Shown here piece after piece: positions 26,260 through 35,008 of a stretch of 64,000 nucleotides of DNA (positions are counted from its first letter, which is position 1; each line of letters opens with the position of its first letter). The notes beneath the pieces were generated by a model, which saw only the letters and a program-made list of their open reading frames with translations, was not told where the DNA came from and made no database searches. The position numbers and the translations under genes are program-made. The stretch is taken from contig NZ_JASTZU010000018.1 in assembly GCF_030282825.1 (NCBI RefSeq), positions 310,001-374,000 on the forward strand, read 5' to 3'. Origin of the DNA: Aquibacillus rhizosphaerae (lineage in GTDB: Bacteria > Bacillota > Bacilli > Bacillales > Amphibacillaceae).

Positions 26260-27032
26260 TAGGATGTCACCTCCACATGGTCATGAATCAGTTGTTGGTC
26301 CATATGTTCATGCACGTGGGTAAAATTCTGTTTATTAAATTGTTTATATTCATCGGAGGTTCCCTGAAAGCTTATCGCTTTATTCACGCAAACTACGTGT
26401 GTCGCATGTTTTGTAATCGTACCAATATCGTGCGAGATCATAAGAAGGGTAATACCATTTTTTTTATTCAGTCTCCCCAGTAAGTCGTAAAAGTCATTCA
26501 CATGCTTGGCGTCAATCCCAACAGTTGGCTCATCAAGAATCAATAATGAAGGGTCACTAACTAAAGCACGAGCAATAAATACTCGTTGTTGTTGCCCTCC
26601 TGACAACTCTCCTATTTTAGCCTTTGCAAACTTCTCCATTTCCACGATTTTAAGTGCTTCTATCGCTTTTTGTGTATGCTCACGTTTTAAAAATCGAAAC
26701 ATACCCAGTCTTGACACTAGTCCTGATTTGACTACCTCTAAAACACTCGCTGGAAAACCACCATTGAAACGATTAACTTGTTGCGAAATGTATCCAATTT
26801 CCTTCCAATCATCGAACTGTTTAATCGATTGATTAAATACTTGAATACTTCCTATGTTAGGCTTTATAAATCCTAGTATCAGGTTAACCAAAGTAGATTT
26901 CCCAGAACCATTAGGACCAATCATTGCAACGAACTGGCCTTTATCTACTGTAAAGTTCGCATGCTTAATCGCCCACTCCTTTTCATACTTAAAAGAAACA
27001 CTATTTACTTTTACAATCTTACAATCAATCAT
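26259..27032 (-). CDS. adcC: Zinc ABC transporter ATP-binding protein
   Basis: The 257-residue ATPase has Walker A GPNGSGKST, signature LSGGQQQR, Walker B LLILDEP, and a C-terminal histidine cluster (THVHEHMDQQLIHDH) common in zinc ATPases. It starts at ATG 27032 and is coupled to adcB. A degenerate Zur box lies just upstream. Confidence 0.93.
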   Translation of the reverse strand: MIDCKIVKVNSVSFKYEKEWAIKHANFTVDKGQFVAMIGPNGSGKSTLVNLILGFIKPNIGSIQVFNQSIKQFDDWKEIGYISQQVNRFNGGFPASVLEVVKSGLVSRLGMFRFLKREHTQKAIEALKIVEMEKFAKAKIGELSGGQQQRVFIARALVSDPSLLILDEPTVGIDAKHVNDFYDLLGRLNKKNGITLLMISHDIGTITKHATHVVCVNKAISFQGTSDEYKQFNKQNFTHVHEHMDQQLIHDHVEVTS

Positions 27033-27047
27033 TCATTCTATCTCCCC

Positions 27048-27068
27048 TAAAAGAAATCATTACGATTT
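27048..27068. promoter_or_regulatory. Degenerate Zur box upstream of adcC
   Basis: The right half ATTACGATTT (27059-27068) is perfect; the left half matches the consensus at about 6 of 10 positions. It is 16 nt upstream of the adcC start. Confidence 0.6.
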
Positions 27069-27156
27069 AAAGCTAGCTAAAATCATTAGCTAATTGTTGA
27101 TAGCTTTAAAGCTCACTAACTAACGGTATATACCGGCAACGGTTTTTAGAAAGTAT

Positions 27157-27507
27157 CTAATCATATTTCATCTCATCGTTTATTAACAAACATTGATCCA
27201 ACCCATTGATAATCTCGTCATCATCCATATCGATGCCGATAAATACCAACTCTGTCAATCTATCACCATTTCTTTTTTCTAACGCTCTGCTAGTTCACGT
27301 TCATCGAAAAACTGTATTCGTTCCTGTTCGGGAAAAATTACCATCCACTCTCCTGCATCTTGAATAGAAAGCGATGTTCTAGCTTGTGATAACATACCAG
27401 ACACATCATTTCTTAAAGCTACCCAGAAGCATTCTTTCTTTCGAACAATACCAGATGGCCAACCTTCTAACCATTCAACCATCGTCCAGGGTGGAACGTT
27501 CTTTCCA
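27157..27507 (-). pseudogene. C-terminal remnant of a COG0523 (CobW/ZagA-type) GTPase gene
   Basis: Three reading frames join to give the CobW_C domain: VERTFHPGRW (near 27505-27478), then MVEWLEGWPSGIVRKKECFW to ELAER (27279-27482), then LEKRNGDRLTELVFIGIDMD to the stop TAG at 27157-27159. Frameshifts lie near 27480 and in the A-rich run near 27275. The GTPase domain is entirely missing. Intact relatives (YciC/ZagA of B. subtilis) are Zur-regulated zinc metallochaperones, so this is a lost zinc-starvation gene. Its upstream end abuts the stop codon of the flavoprotein gene, suggesting a deletion. Confidence 0.85.
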
Positions 27508-28662
27508 CTAAGCGTTTTGCGCTATGCGTTCCGCTGCTTTTCTAGCTCCCGCAATATTTCTTGAGACTGGCCCGACTTCTAATTCAGCAAGCGCTCCAGC
27601 AACGAAAAGTCCCTGTTTCCATTCCAAGGAAGAGGAAACGATTGGGAAACCACATGGAGCACAAGGAAGTTCTAATTGTTTGATGACAGATCGAAGCCAG
27701 TTTTCTCCTGGCATGCTGGCTTCTGCACCTGTTGCAAGTATCAGAGAGTCAGCGTTGATCATCTCTCCATTGCTCATGTAGATATGAACCGAATTCCTTA
27801 TACTTTGAGCCTTCTCAATCTCTCCTGTATGAAAGTGCAACCTCCCTGCTCGAACTTGTTGTTTTAATTTCACATAGAGCTCTCTTGTTATGGAACCACG
27901 GTGTCTTGCTTGTTGAATAAGTCTTCGCCTTTCCGCATAGCAATTGACTTGATTATAAGCCCTTAAATATTTTGGACCTAACCAGCCTGGGTCACTATCG
28001 AAATCTTTAATCCGAAAAGGATGACGCTTCAGTAAAGTCACCGATTGAATGGAGCTTTTGTTTGACAACGTATAAGCAAGATGAGCTGCTGTCATTCCCC
28101 CACCTAAGATGACGACTTCACCAACTTCCGGAAGAGACGTCTCTTCATCGAAAATATGGTTTATCTTCTCTTTATTTTTGCAATCAGCAGCCCAGTTAGG
28201 GTATTGTGGCTTTTGATTGACTCCCATCGCTAGTACAACTCGTTCCCCTTTAACCACCCGATTATTAGAGATGGATACTTCCCAAATCCCCTCTGATTTG
28301 ACAAGCCCCTCGACTGTCTCTTGCATCCAGCAATCTTGCATACCTAAAACGTTCATTTCATCCAAACTATGCTGATTAAACATGTCTAGACGTGGCCTTA
28401 GATATCTTCCTTTGAAAGGAAAGGCATAATCATTTGTACGTGCGTATTTTTTTAAACTATAAGGATCATTTGCTAAATGATGCACCATTGGAGACCTTAA
28501 ACAGGACATGCCAATCTTTTGTGTAATTGTTCTCCACACATGCATTGGCGCAGCATGGGAATCAATGATTATAAGCTCTTCTTTGCTGACTTTTTCTTCA
28601 AGGAGACGGGAGGCCACACAACAACCTTGAACCCCTCCACCTATGATGATCCACTTATACAT
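27508..28662 (-). CDS. FAD/NAD(P)-binding oxidoreductase in the zinc-starvation cluster
   Basis: The 384-residue protein has an N-terminal dinucleotide-binding motif (WIIIGGGVQGCCVASRLL), a second one near residue 180 (VVILGGGMTAAHLAYTL), and the ATGAE segment near the C-terminus. Segments such as IDSHAAPMHVWRTITQ resemble SidA/IucD-like N-hydroxylating monooxygenases or FAD-NAD(P)-binding family proteins. It starts 22 nt after the zinc-free S14 gene, so it is probably co-transcribed from the Zur-controlled promoter near 29167. A role in making a metal-binding metabolite is conceivable but unsupported. Confidence 0.75.
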   Translation of the reverse strand: MYKWIIIGGGVQGCCVASRLLEEKVSKEELIIIDSHAAPMHVWRTITQKIGMSCLRSPMVHHLANDPYSLKKYARTNDYAFPFKGRYLRPRLDMFNQHSLDEMNVLGMQDCWMQETVEGLVKSEGIWEVSISNNRVVKGERVVLAMGVNQKPQYPNWAADCKNKEKINHIFDEETSLPEVGEVVILGGGMTAAHLAYTLSNKSSIQSVTLLKRHPFRIKDFDSDPGWLGPKYLRAYNQVNCYAERRRLIQQARHRGSITRELYVKLKQQVRAGRLHFHTGEIEKAQSIRNSVHIYMSNGEMINADSLILATGAEASMPGENWLRSVIKQLELPCAPCGFPIVSSSLEWKQGLFVAGALAELEVGPVSRNIAGARKAAERIAQNA

Positions 28663-28684
28663 ACAAACGTGATCCCCCTTTTTT

Positions 28685-28954
28685 CTACCAGCTTGATTTC
28701 TTCACACCAGGAATTTGACCTTTATGCGCATATTCTCTAAAAGCAATGCGAGACATTTTAAACTTTCTCATATAGCCACGAGGTCTACCCGTTACTTCAC
28801 ATCTACCTGTTAAACGTGTCGGGGAAGAATCCCGAGGAAGCTTTTTAAGTGCTTGATAGTCCCCTTTTTCCTTTAACTCTCTTCGTAATTCAGCGTATTT
28901 TGCTACCATAGCCTGTCGTTTCTTTTCTTTTGCAACTTTTGATTTTTTTGCCAT
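28685..28954 (-). CDS. rpsN: Zinc-independent 30S ribosomal protein S14 paralogue
   Basis: The 89-residue S14 has the C-terminal signature [19 protein letters not shown] and [18 protein letters not shown]. It is the longer form lacking the two CxxC zinc knuckles (only one Cys), like YhzA of B. subtilis. Under zinc starvation such proteins replace the zinc-binding S14 and keep ribosome assembly going. A good Zur box lies 213 nt upstream with no intact gene between. Confidence 0.95.
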   Translation of the reverse strand: MAKKSKVAKEKKRQAMVAKYAELRRELKEKGDYQALKKLPRDSSPTRLTGRCEVTGRPRGYMRKFKMSRIAFREYAHKGQIPGVKKSSW

Positions 28955-29166
28955 TTATCTCACCAGTCCTTATTATAAATTTAGTACCGAACCTCTATAT
29001 AAACTCGACTTACCGCTGTACTTTTATGACCATAGATTTTCCTAACTATATAGTTTTGTAGGTTTAATAATTCTCCAATCACCATTTGACAGATTTTCTA
29101 ACCCTCACATACATCATTTTATTAAGTTCTTTTATCATCCTTCCAGACCATTAAAATCCTCTGTTT
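28955..29166. other. Leader between Zur box and rpsN
   Basis: About 210 nt without an intact gene. The minus strand near 29097-29053 can be read as short interrupted frames beginning MRVRKSVKW-like, which might be a lost ribosomal-protein paralogue, but the match is too weak to name. Confidence 0.3.
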
Positions 29167-29187
29167 AAATAGTAATAATTACGATTT
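29167..29187. promoter_or_regulatory. Zur box upstream of rpsN and the flavoprotein gene
   Basis: AAATAGTAAT and ATTACGATTT flank one central base, with a single mismatch to the palindromic Zur consensus. Confidence 0.85.
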
Positions 29188-29202
29188 AAACATTAAAAAA
29201 TT

Positions 29203-29313
29203 TTATTCCACTAAACATGGATGGAAGTGTCTAGAAAGCCTTTTTTTATGAACAGGGCTTACTAATTCGATTGATTTTATACCACTTGGTAACATTACGT
29301 CATGTTCTTTTTT
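29203..29313 (-). other. Open frame without a start, possible gene tail
   Basis: The frame reads EHDVMLPSGIKSIELVSPVH and then a basic stretch to a TAA at 29203-29205. No start codon or ribosome binding site fits. The composition looks protein-like, and it ends just before the Zur box at 29167, so it may be the end of a deleted gene. No family recognised. Confidence 0.3.
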
Positions 29314-29519
29314 TTGGAAAAAGAAAGCATAGATAAGGTATCGATTTAATCTTTATTAACACTACTTTATTTCGATAATTTCTTCGAGAAGATGGTTATA
29401 TATTTAAATTTTCCAATCTAAATATCAATTACAATCATCATATTCTTTCTTAGAGGACAAACAAGGGTGCTTGGTCCGTAATCCATCTACACTTTTTTAA
29501 CACTGGAGAATTTCAATAC

Positions 29520-29870
29520 TCACGGCATGGTTACAAAGAAAACTTTCTTTTTTCCTCCAATTCTTGTACCAAGCTTATATGTATAATCAAACCATTGAAT
29601 CCTAGCATACATGTCTTCCAACTTTTTGCTAATTACTTCTTCAATTTCATTTGTTGCATTTATAAATTCAGATAATGTCATATCAAAATGTTCTGCTAAT
29701 TCTTTATGTGGTGAACCAATTTTAAGTCGGTCAATAAACTGTTCTGATGTTTTAACTTTATCTGCTATCTCGTCCTCCATTTCTATAACAGATTTATACA
29801 TTACTTTTTCCTTTTCTGAAAGATCATCTAAGATTCTATCTATAAATAGCTTATGTAAGTAACGACTCAT
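29520..29870 (-). CDS. Unknown protein under a Zur box
   Basis: The 116-residue soluble protein is mostly helical by eye (LSEKEKVMYKSVIEMEDEIA, then FIDRLKIGSPHKELAEHFDM) with a basic C-terminus (GTRIGGKKKVFFVTMP). The central PHKELAEHFDMTLSEFINAT could be a helix-turn-helix of sigma-region-4 type. It has no metal-binding cysteine cluster. ATG at 29870 follows AAAGGAGG. A strong Zur box (29911-29931) lies 41 nt upstream, so it should be induced by zinc starvation. The family is not recognised. Confidence 0.65.
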   Translation of the reverse strand: MSRYLHKLFIDRILDDLSEKEKVMYKSVIEMEDEIADKVKTSEQFIDRLKIGSPHKELAEHFDMTLSEFINATNEIEEVISKKLEDMYARIQWFDYTYKLGTRIGGKKKVFFVTMP

Positions 29871-29910
29871 GCCACATTAACCTCCTTTCTAAAATTTTCA
29901 TCTAAAACAT

Positions 29911-29931
29911 AAAACGTAATTATTACGATTT
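29911..29931. promoter_or_regulatory. Zur box upstream of the unknown gene
   Basis: AAAACGTAAT and ATTACGATTT flank a central T; one mismatch to the consensus palindrome. It lies 41 nt from the start codon of the 116-residue gene. Confidence 0.85.
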
Positions 29932-30032
29932 ATTATTTAAAAAAATACAAATTTTTTTAATAACTAGGGAGATTTCTTCGTCCTTCAAGTAAAACTCTTT
30001 TAACCTCCTTAGCTCAATACTTTCCAAATTAT

Positions 30033-30053
30033 AAATCGTAATGATTACGTATT
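30033..30053. promoter_or_regulatory. Orphan Zur box
   Basis: AAATCGTAAT and ATTACGTATT flank a central G, a strong match. Downstream on the minus strand a consensus AAGGAGG (about 30003-30009) is followed by no intact gene, only a 22-codon frame to a TAA near 29935. A Zur-controlled gene may have been lost here, or this box adds a second site to the one at 29911. Confidence 0.75.
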
Positions 30054-30682
30054 ATAGCATTGCATTTTTAAAAAAACAACTCTTTTATACAATCTTTTTG
30101 GAAATATATACTAGCTAAGATTTTGCCAGGCTGGTCTTTTATTTTTAAGTACTTATTAATATGTGTTGATTTTACAATTATAAATTCAGCATCCTCTTTA
30201 ATGTTCGAATCCGTTTTTCAAACATTGGCATAAAACCTTATCGACTAACTAATGTCATGATATAGTACAAAATATGTTTTTATTTCATTTATATTCTTAT
30301 AGAAAAATACTTTACGGAAAATTTTATAATAATGATAAACAAGTGACAATGTCATTGTTGTTGACTGTAACACAAGAATGAAAATTAATTATTAGAGGGA
30401 AATTGTTATAACAACACCGTAATCTATTTTCTATACCTAAACGAAAAAGCATAGTTCACTTTTAAAAAGAACTTTAAGAATTCATAAATTACTATAACGA
30501 CAAACGTATAAGAAAAAATAAAAGACAAAAGTTCGATTCAATACCACACTCTTACCCAACATTCACTTAATGCAATTTCAAACGTTTTTCTCTATTCTAT
30601 TATCTAAATCAGCATTTTAATAAACATTTAAAAATAGTTATTAGTTTTTATTTTACTGTCTAAGTAATTAAGTAAGGGATCA
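30054..30682. other. Gene-free, AT-rich stretch with a possible gene tail
   Basis: On the minus strand 30068-30217 is open without a start (KTDSNIKEDAEFIIVKSTHI and so on, ending KDCIKELFF), protein-like but unidentified. The remainder is AT-rich with no supported feature. Confidence 0.3.
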
Positions 30683-31723
30683 TCAAACCAATGCTCTTAT
30701 TTTAGATTCCATTTCCATTACGTTTAGATTTGTATTAGCAAGTATTACAATTACGGTGTCACTTTCAGGATGATAGCTTAAAACATTCTCAACTCCTACA
30801 TTAAATCCTTCTTTGTACATGGATTGAATTTCACCTGTTTTATCAATAAGAAATTCGAATCCATAACCCATCATAATCGCTTCATTTTTTTCTTCAACAT
30901 ATTTCTCTTTTGGATTGAATAACTCTTCTGTTAAATTCTTCGATAACATTTCTCCTGATTTTAACTTCAAGAAAAATCTGTTTAAGTCATTAGCCGTTGT
31001 ATGCGCCCCACTACTAGGCTCTCCAATTGGAGGAAATGAATAAATATTTTTTCTAACACCTATTTCTATTCCTGAATCATTTACTAATTTCCCATACCCT
31101 TCTGCTACATTTTCATATATTCCATCCATGCTACAAAATTCAGTAGATGTCATCCCTGCTCTTTCAAAAATATTACTTTTAATATATTCCATATAATTTT
31201 CGTGCGTTATTTTTTCAATTACTAATCCTAATAAGATAAAAGCCGCATTATTATATCTACACCCTTCACCAGGACGGAACACACTAGGATTATGAATAAA
31301 ATGTGGTAAATGGTCAACAATTTTCCTAACTGTATAATTAGGCTTTGATTTAAATAACTCCTCATAATCTTCCCCAGCGTCTTCGTCTACATCATCTCCG
31401 ATTCCAGACGTATGAGTTAGTAGATGATAGATAGCTACATCTTTGGAAATTGTAGTATCTTCTAGTTTCAAAATATCCAATAACTTGTCTTCTAATTGTA
31501 TTTTTCCCTTATCGACTAATTGTAGTGTTGCAACTGTGGTAAATAATTTTGTTATGGAAGCAGTGTCAAATCTAGTATGTATTGTATTTTTAACTTTAAA
31601 TCCTCTATGAGCATAACCATGGGCATCGTGATACACTACCTTTCCGCCTTGTTTCACAAGACAAACTCCTGAAAACTCATAGTCTTGTATTATTTTTGTT
31701 ATTTCATTTTTATAATCTAACAT
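30683..31723 (-). CDS. Serine hydrolase, class C beta-lactamase/penicillin-binding family
   Basis: The 346-residue protein carries the nucleophile motif S56-I-T-K59 (TASITKLFTTVATLQ), the YNN variant of the Y-x-N motif in GCRYNNAAFILLG, and a conserved HTSGIGDD segment (LLTHTSG). No signal peptide is visible, so it is probably a cytoplasmic esterase or peptidase rather than a secreted beta-lactamase. ATG at 31723 follows AAGGAGGGGGTAACTCAA. It stands alone. Confidence 0.85.
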   Translation of the reverse strand: MLDYKNEITKIIQDYEFSGVCLVKQGGKVVYHDAHGYAHRGFKVKNTIHTRFDTASITKLFTTVATLQLVDKGKIQLEDKLLDILKLEDTTISKDVAIYHLLTHTSGIGDDVDEDAGEDYEELFKSKPNYTVRKIVDHLPHFIHNPSVFRPGEGCRYNNAAFILLGLVIEKITHENYMEYIKSNIFERAGMTSTEFCSMDGIYENVAEGYGKLVNDSGIEIGVRKNIYSFPPIGEPSSGAHTTANDLNRFFLKLKSGEMLSKNLTEELFNPKEKYVEEKNEAIMMGYGFEFLIDKTGEIQSMYKEGFNVGVENVLSYHPESDTVIVILANTNLNVMEMESKIRALV

Positions 31724-31943
31724 TTGAGTTACCCCCTCCTTAATTTGTCCTTATTTAAGATTATACAATCGATAGATCAACATTATATTATATACAAACA
31801 ATTGAACTAGTAAAAAAGAACAAAATGAACCTAATATTGGACGAATTTTCAATAATTTCCTCAATTCATTTTAGCATAATATTCCAATAAATTAGTAATA
31901 AATTTAATCCCAAGTGAAAGCCAGTTACCTTCCTTATTTTTAC

Positions 31944-32052
31944 TGGAAATATCGTTCTTACACCTCCAATTCCACCTTCGTACGTTACAATTTCATAGCA
32001 TGATACGTGTACTTTCCAGCATTTACTTCGCCATTTTCACTAAAATATTATC
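31944..32052 (-). pseudogene. Fragment of a second ZinT domain
   Basis: Read in two frames on the minus strand: SENGEVNAGKYTY, then YEIVTYEGGIGGVR. This matches the AdcA ZinT segment YENGEEKTGKYTYDGYEILT and onward at 23735-23825, and the DNA itself is visibly similar over about 100 bp. One base is missing near 32000. Nothing of the rest of the domain remains. It supports an earlier duplicate adcA or zinT gene beside the zinc cluster. Confidence 0.8.
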
Positions 32053-32152
32053 ATTCTATTAAGATTAGAATAAAACTAAAAATGGCCAATTCAGTTAAAG
32101 TATTAAAACTTAACTAGATTAAGTACACATTTTTAGAATGTTACCAAAACAA

Positions 32153-32198
32153 AAAAGCACTCGTGAACATTGTTACAACCACGTTCACGAGTGCTTTT
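32153..32198 (-). terminator. Terminator downstream of the dus gene
   Basis: AAAAGCACTCGTGAAC / GTTCACGAGTGCTTTT, a perfect 16-bp stem with a 14-nt loop, followed on the minus strand by TTTTTTGTTTT after the stem. Confidence 0.85.
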
Positions 32199-32334
32199 AT
32201 TATTATTAAAATTAACTAGATAGATTGTCAATCCACTACCGCTAATACAATCTGAATGCTCATTGCAGATAATACTTTCACTCAAACTATGTGGTAAATT
32301 CAACGTGTATATATAATGCATACCCTTAGCTTAA

Positions 32335-33318
32335 TTACATTATACTACTATCACCATTACTTTCTCCAAAGTTATCAAGCAATGTACGCACTTCATCCGT
32401 GGAATGTGTGCTCATCAATTGATTCCTTAATTCACTCGCACCTCGAAAACCACGGACATAGATTTTAAAAAAGCGACGAAGAGGTTTGAATGGACGGGGT
32501 TCAAATTCTTTAGAATAGTTATCATGGAGGTCAAGATGTAACCTTAATAGATCTAGCAATTCCTCACTACTAGGGGCTTTCGACTGTTCTTCAAAGGCAT
32601 AGGGATTATTGAAAATACCACGTCCAATCATAACCCCATCCACACCGTACTTCTGAACAAGCTCCAAGCCCGTTTGACGATCAGGAATATCCCCGTTAAT
32701 CGTCAAAAGTGTGTCTGGTGCCACCTCATCACGAAGTTTCTTAATCTCTGGAATCAGTTCCCAATGTGCATCTACCTTACTCATTTCCTTTTTTGTACGA
32801 AGATGTATAGAAAGATTAACGATGTCTTGCTTCAATAAGTGTGTAAGCCAGTCGCGCCATTCTTCTACGTATGTGTAACCAAGTCGTGTTTTCACACTAA
32901 CAGGTAAACCGCCTGCTTTTGCTGCTTGTATTATTTCTGCGGCAACTTCAGGACGGCGGATAAGACCGCATCCCTTCCCATTTGCTGCTACATTCTGCAC
33001 AGGACAACCCATGTTGATATCCACACCGCGAAAACCTTCTTTCGCCATTCCAATACTCATTTTTCGAAAAAAATCGGGTTTATCACCCCATATATGAGCC
33101 ACCATCGGTTGTTCATCTTCTGTAAAAGTTAACCGCCCGCGCACACTTTGTTTCCCCTCTGGATGACAGTAACTTTCGGTGTTTGTAAACTCTGTAAAAA
33201 ACACATCAGGTCTAGCTGCCGCGCTTACTACATGTCGGAAAACAACATCCGTTACATCTTCCATTGGTGCCAATATAAAAAATGGTCGTGGTAAATCACG
33301 CCAGAAATTTTCAGTCAT
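32335..33318 (-). CDS. dus: tRNA-dihydrouridine synthase
   Basis: An FMN enzyme that reduces uridines in tRNA D-loops. The 327-residue TIM-barrel shows [13 protein letters not shown] at the start, catalytic Cys in [11 protein letters not shown], the SVKTRLGY segment with an FMN-contacting Lys, and NGDIPD and [13 protein letters not shown] for cofactor phosphate binding. ATG at 33318 is the most likely start because a longer frame (to 33378) reads through non-family sequence; GAGAGGA is 12 nt upstream. It stands alone with its own terminator. Confidence 0.92.
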   Translation of the reverse strand: MTENFWRDLPRPFFILAPMEDVTDVVFRHVVSAAARPDVFFTEFTNTESYCHPEGKQSVRGRLTFTEDEQPMVAHIWGDKPDFFRKMSIGMAKEGFRGVDINMGCPVQNVAANGKGCGLIRRPEVAAEIIQAAKAGGLPVSVKTRLGYTYVEEWRDWLTHLLKQDIVNLSIHLRTKKEMSKVDAHWELIPEIKKLRDEVAPDTLLTINGDIPDRQTGLELVQKYGVDGVMIGRGIFNNPYAFEEQSKAPSSEELLDLLRLHLDLHDNYSKEFEPRPFKPLRRFFKIYVRGFRGASELRNQLMSTHSTDEVRTLLDNFGESNGDSSIM

Positions 33319-33666
33319 TTTTAAATTCAATCCTCTCATTATTCGGTCAGCAGATCTAACCACAAAAATAAAAAGCAAGAGATGTCTCTGCTTCTTTTAC
33401 ACTTATATCATGATTGAGAACTTTTTTATCAAAATATTATTATACTATTTATTAGTAGGAAATAAAAGTGTAAGAAAACAGTAAATCTAGTGAGGAAGAA
33501 CCATATATGAATAAGTCTCTTAAGTATCTAATGACAAGAGGTTTGTAATTATTCACAAATCCTTTGTAAGCTTGACGGTGTATTTTATTACATCTAAAGG
33601 TAATATCTGATTAGCTGTGATCAAGCAAATCTAGGATAACTAATCAACCGCTTTTAGCCTTTCAAT
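33319..33666. other. Intergenic region
   Basis: No gene supported. ATTCACAAATCCT at 33549-33561 recurs (with one difference) near 58940, possibly a decayed repeat. Confidence 0.3.
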
Positions 33667-33702
33667 AAAAAAAGACAATTACTTTTAGTGTAATTATCTT
33701 TT
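33667..33702. terminator. Terminator downstream of the acetyltransferase remnant
   Basis: AAAAGACAATTAC / GTAATTATCTTTT with one mismatch and A/T tracts on both sides. Confidence 0.7.
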
Positions 33703-33790
33703 AATTGTTCTATATTACTAGCTTTTTTCAACAAACGACTTTCTTTTAACAAAGTAAGCTGAGACCATGTTTAACAAGTTACTTTGATAT

Positions 33791-34352
33791 CTACAACTCA
33801 ATTTGTTTAATAATTCTTGCTAGGTTCCCACCAACCACTACATTATTTGACACATCTTTAGTAACTACTGCACCTGATGCGATTACAACATTGTCTCCTA
33901 TTGTTATTCCTGGATTTATAATTGCACTTCCACCAATCCACACATTATTTCCAAAAATAATTGGTTTTGCGTATTCTTTACCTGAATTACGTTCAGTTGG
34001 GTTAATTGGATGTGTTGCTGTATAGATTTGTACGCCAGGTGTGAGCATACAATTGTTCCCAAATCGCACTTCACACACACATCTAAGATAGTGCAGTCAA
34101 AATTCGCAGAGAAGTTTTCTCCTACATGGGTGTTATAACCATAATCAAATCTGATATTTGGCTCCATATAGACGTTTTCCCCAGTTGAACCCAATAAACT
34201 TTTAATAACTTTGTTCGCTTTTCTCCTTCATCTTCTAATGTTTCATTATATATGCTAACTTTTCGTCTAGCATCATTGCATCCTTTTACTAATTCAGGAT
34301 TAACTGGATTGTACATTTCTCCAGCTAACATGAGTTCTTTTTCCGTTCTCAT
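33791..34352 (-). pseudogene. maa: Sugar O-acetyltransferase (maltose acetyltransferase type), two frameshifts
   Basis: ATG at 34352 (GGGAG upstream) opens MRTEKELMLAGEMYNPVNPE, the Maa N-terminus. The frame must shift at AAAAGT near 34200 (one A missing) to continue LLGSTGENVYMEPNIRFDYG, then again in a TG run near 34080 (one extra TG pair) to continue [20 protein letters not shown] and the left-handed helix to IIKQIEL. All hexapeptide motifs, including the catalytic His in TATHPI, are otherwise intact. Both lesions are in simple repeats, so recent decay, phase variation or sequence error are all possible. Confidence 0.88.
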
Positions 34353-34704
34353 CACCATTTCTCCCTTATTTGTATTTTTTGCATGAGACATTTAACTATA
34401 TCAAAGTGACTATCAACATAGAATTCATTTCATAAAGCGAATTCTTTTTTCTGAAAAATGGTCAATATTAGAAGCCTTCTATCGGTATTTACAACTCTAA
34501 GCTTCAGTACCATGTCGTTTTTTGTGTCTTTCCTTCTCCTAAAAAAATATATTATTGCTAAGCATCAAAGAGTCTACTATTTATCGTTTGTATGTTTATT
34601 TCTTTACACAAGAGGAACTATATTGTTAAAATAATTATTTAAATAGAGCTTTAAACTAGAACGATTAATCTTTTGGATATATAGGACTAGAAAGGAAGAT
34701 TAAA
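34353..34704. other. Intergenic region
   Basis: No gene supported. AGGAAGA at 34693-34699 is the ribosome binding site for the following small gene. Confidence 0.4.
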
Positions 34705-34887
34705 ATGGGCACAGAAAAAGAAGTACATAGCCACAATGTAAAAGAAGGCGACAAAATTTCATTTAATGGCAATAACGGAAAAGTAATCAAACTATTAGAA
34801 AACTCAATAATTGTTGAATACTTTAATAATGAATCAGAAGATATAGATAGAACTGTACTCACCCAAGATGAATACACAAAGAAATAA
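34705..34887 (+). CDS. DUF2187-family small protein (KOW-like fold)
   Basis: 60 residues; the core NVKEGDKISFNGNNGKVIKL then NSIIVEYFN matches the short beta-barrel proteins of the YkvS/DUF2187 family in Bacillus. GGAAGA precedes the ATG. Function unknown, possibly nucleic-acid binding by its KOW-like fold. It stands alone and ends at a strong terminator. Confidence 0.75.
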   Translation: MGTEKEVHSHNVKEGDKISFNGNNGKVIKLLENSIIVEYFNNESEDIDRTVLTQDEYTKK

Positions 34888-34898
34888 AATAGCAAGTC

Positions 34899-34934
34899 AA
34901 AAACGAGTCTCAAGGGTTTTTGAGACTCGTTTTT
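34899..34934 (+). terminator. Terminator of the DUF2187 gene
   Basis: AAAAACGAGTCTCAA / TTGAGACTCGTTTTT, a perfect 15-bp stem with a 6-nt loop, then GTTTTT. Confidence 0.92.
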
Positions 34935-35008
34935 GTTTTTATAAGTAAGAGCAATACAAAATAAAATGAATGTAAAGCCCATAATTAATTTCACAATTCT
35001 AAAGTAAG

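Noticed and set aside
26506-26832. 108-codon plus-strand open frame within adcC
   Set aside because: Antisense shadow of a well-conserved ATPase.
32133-32321. 62-codon minus-strand open frame
   Set aside because: It consists largely of the dus terminator stem and has no ribosome binding site.
34665-34994. 109-codon minus-strand hydrophobic open frame
   Set aside because: It is antisense to the DUF2187 gene and its terminator; the plus-strand gene has a ribosome binding site and family match.
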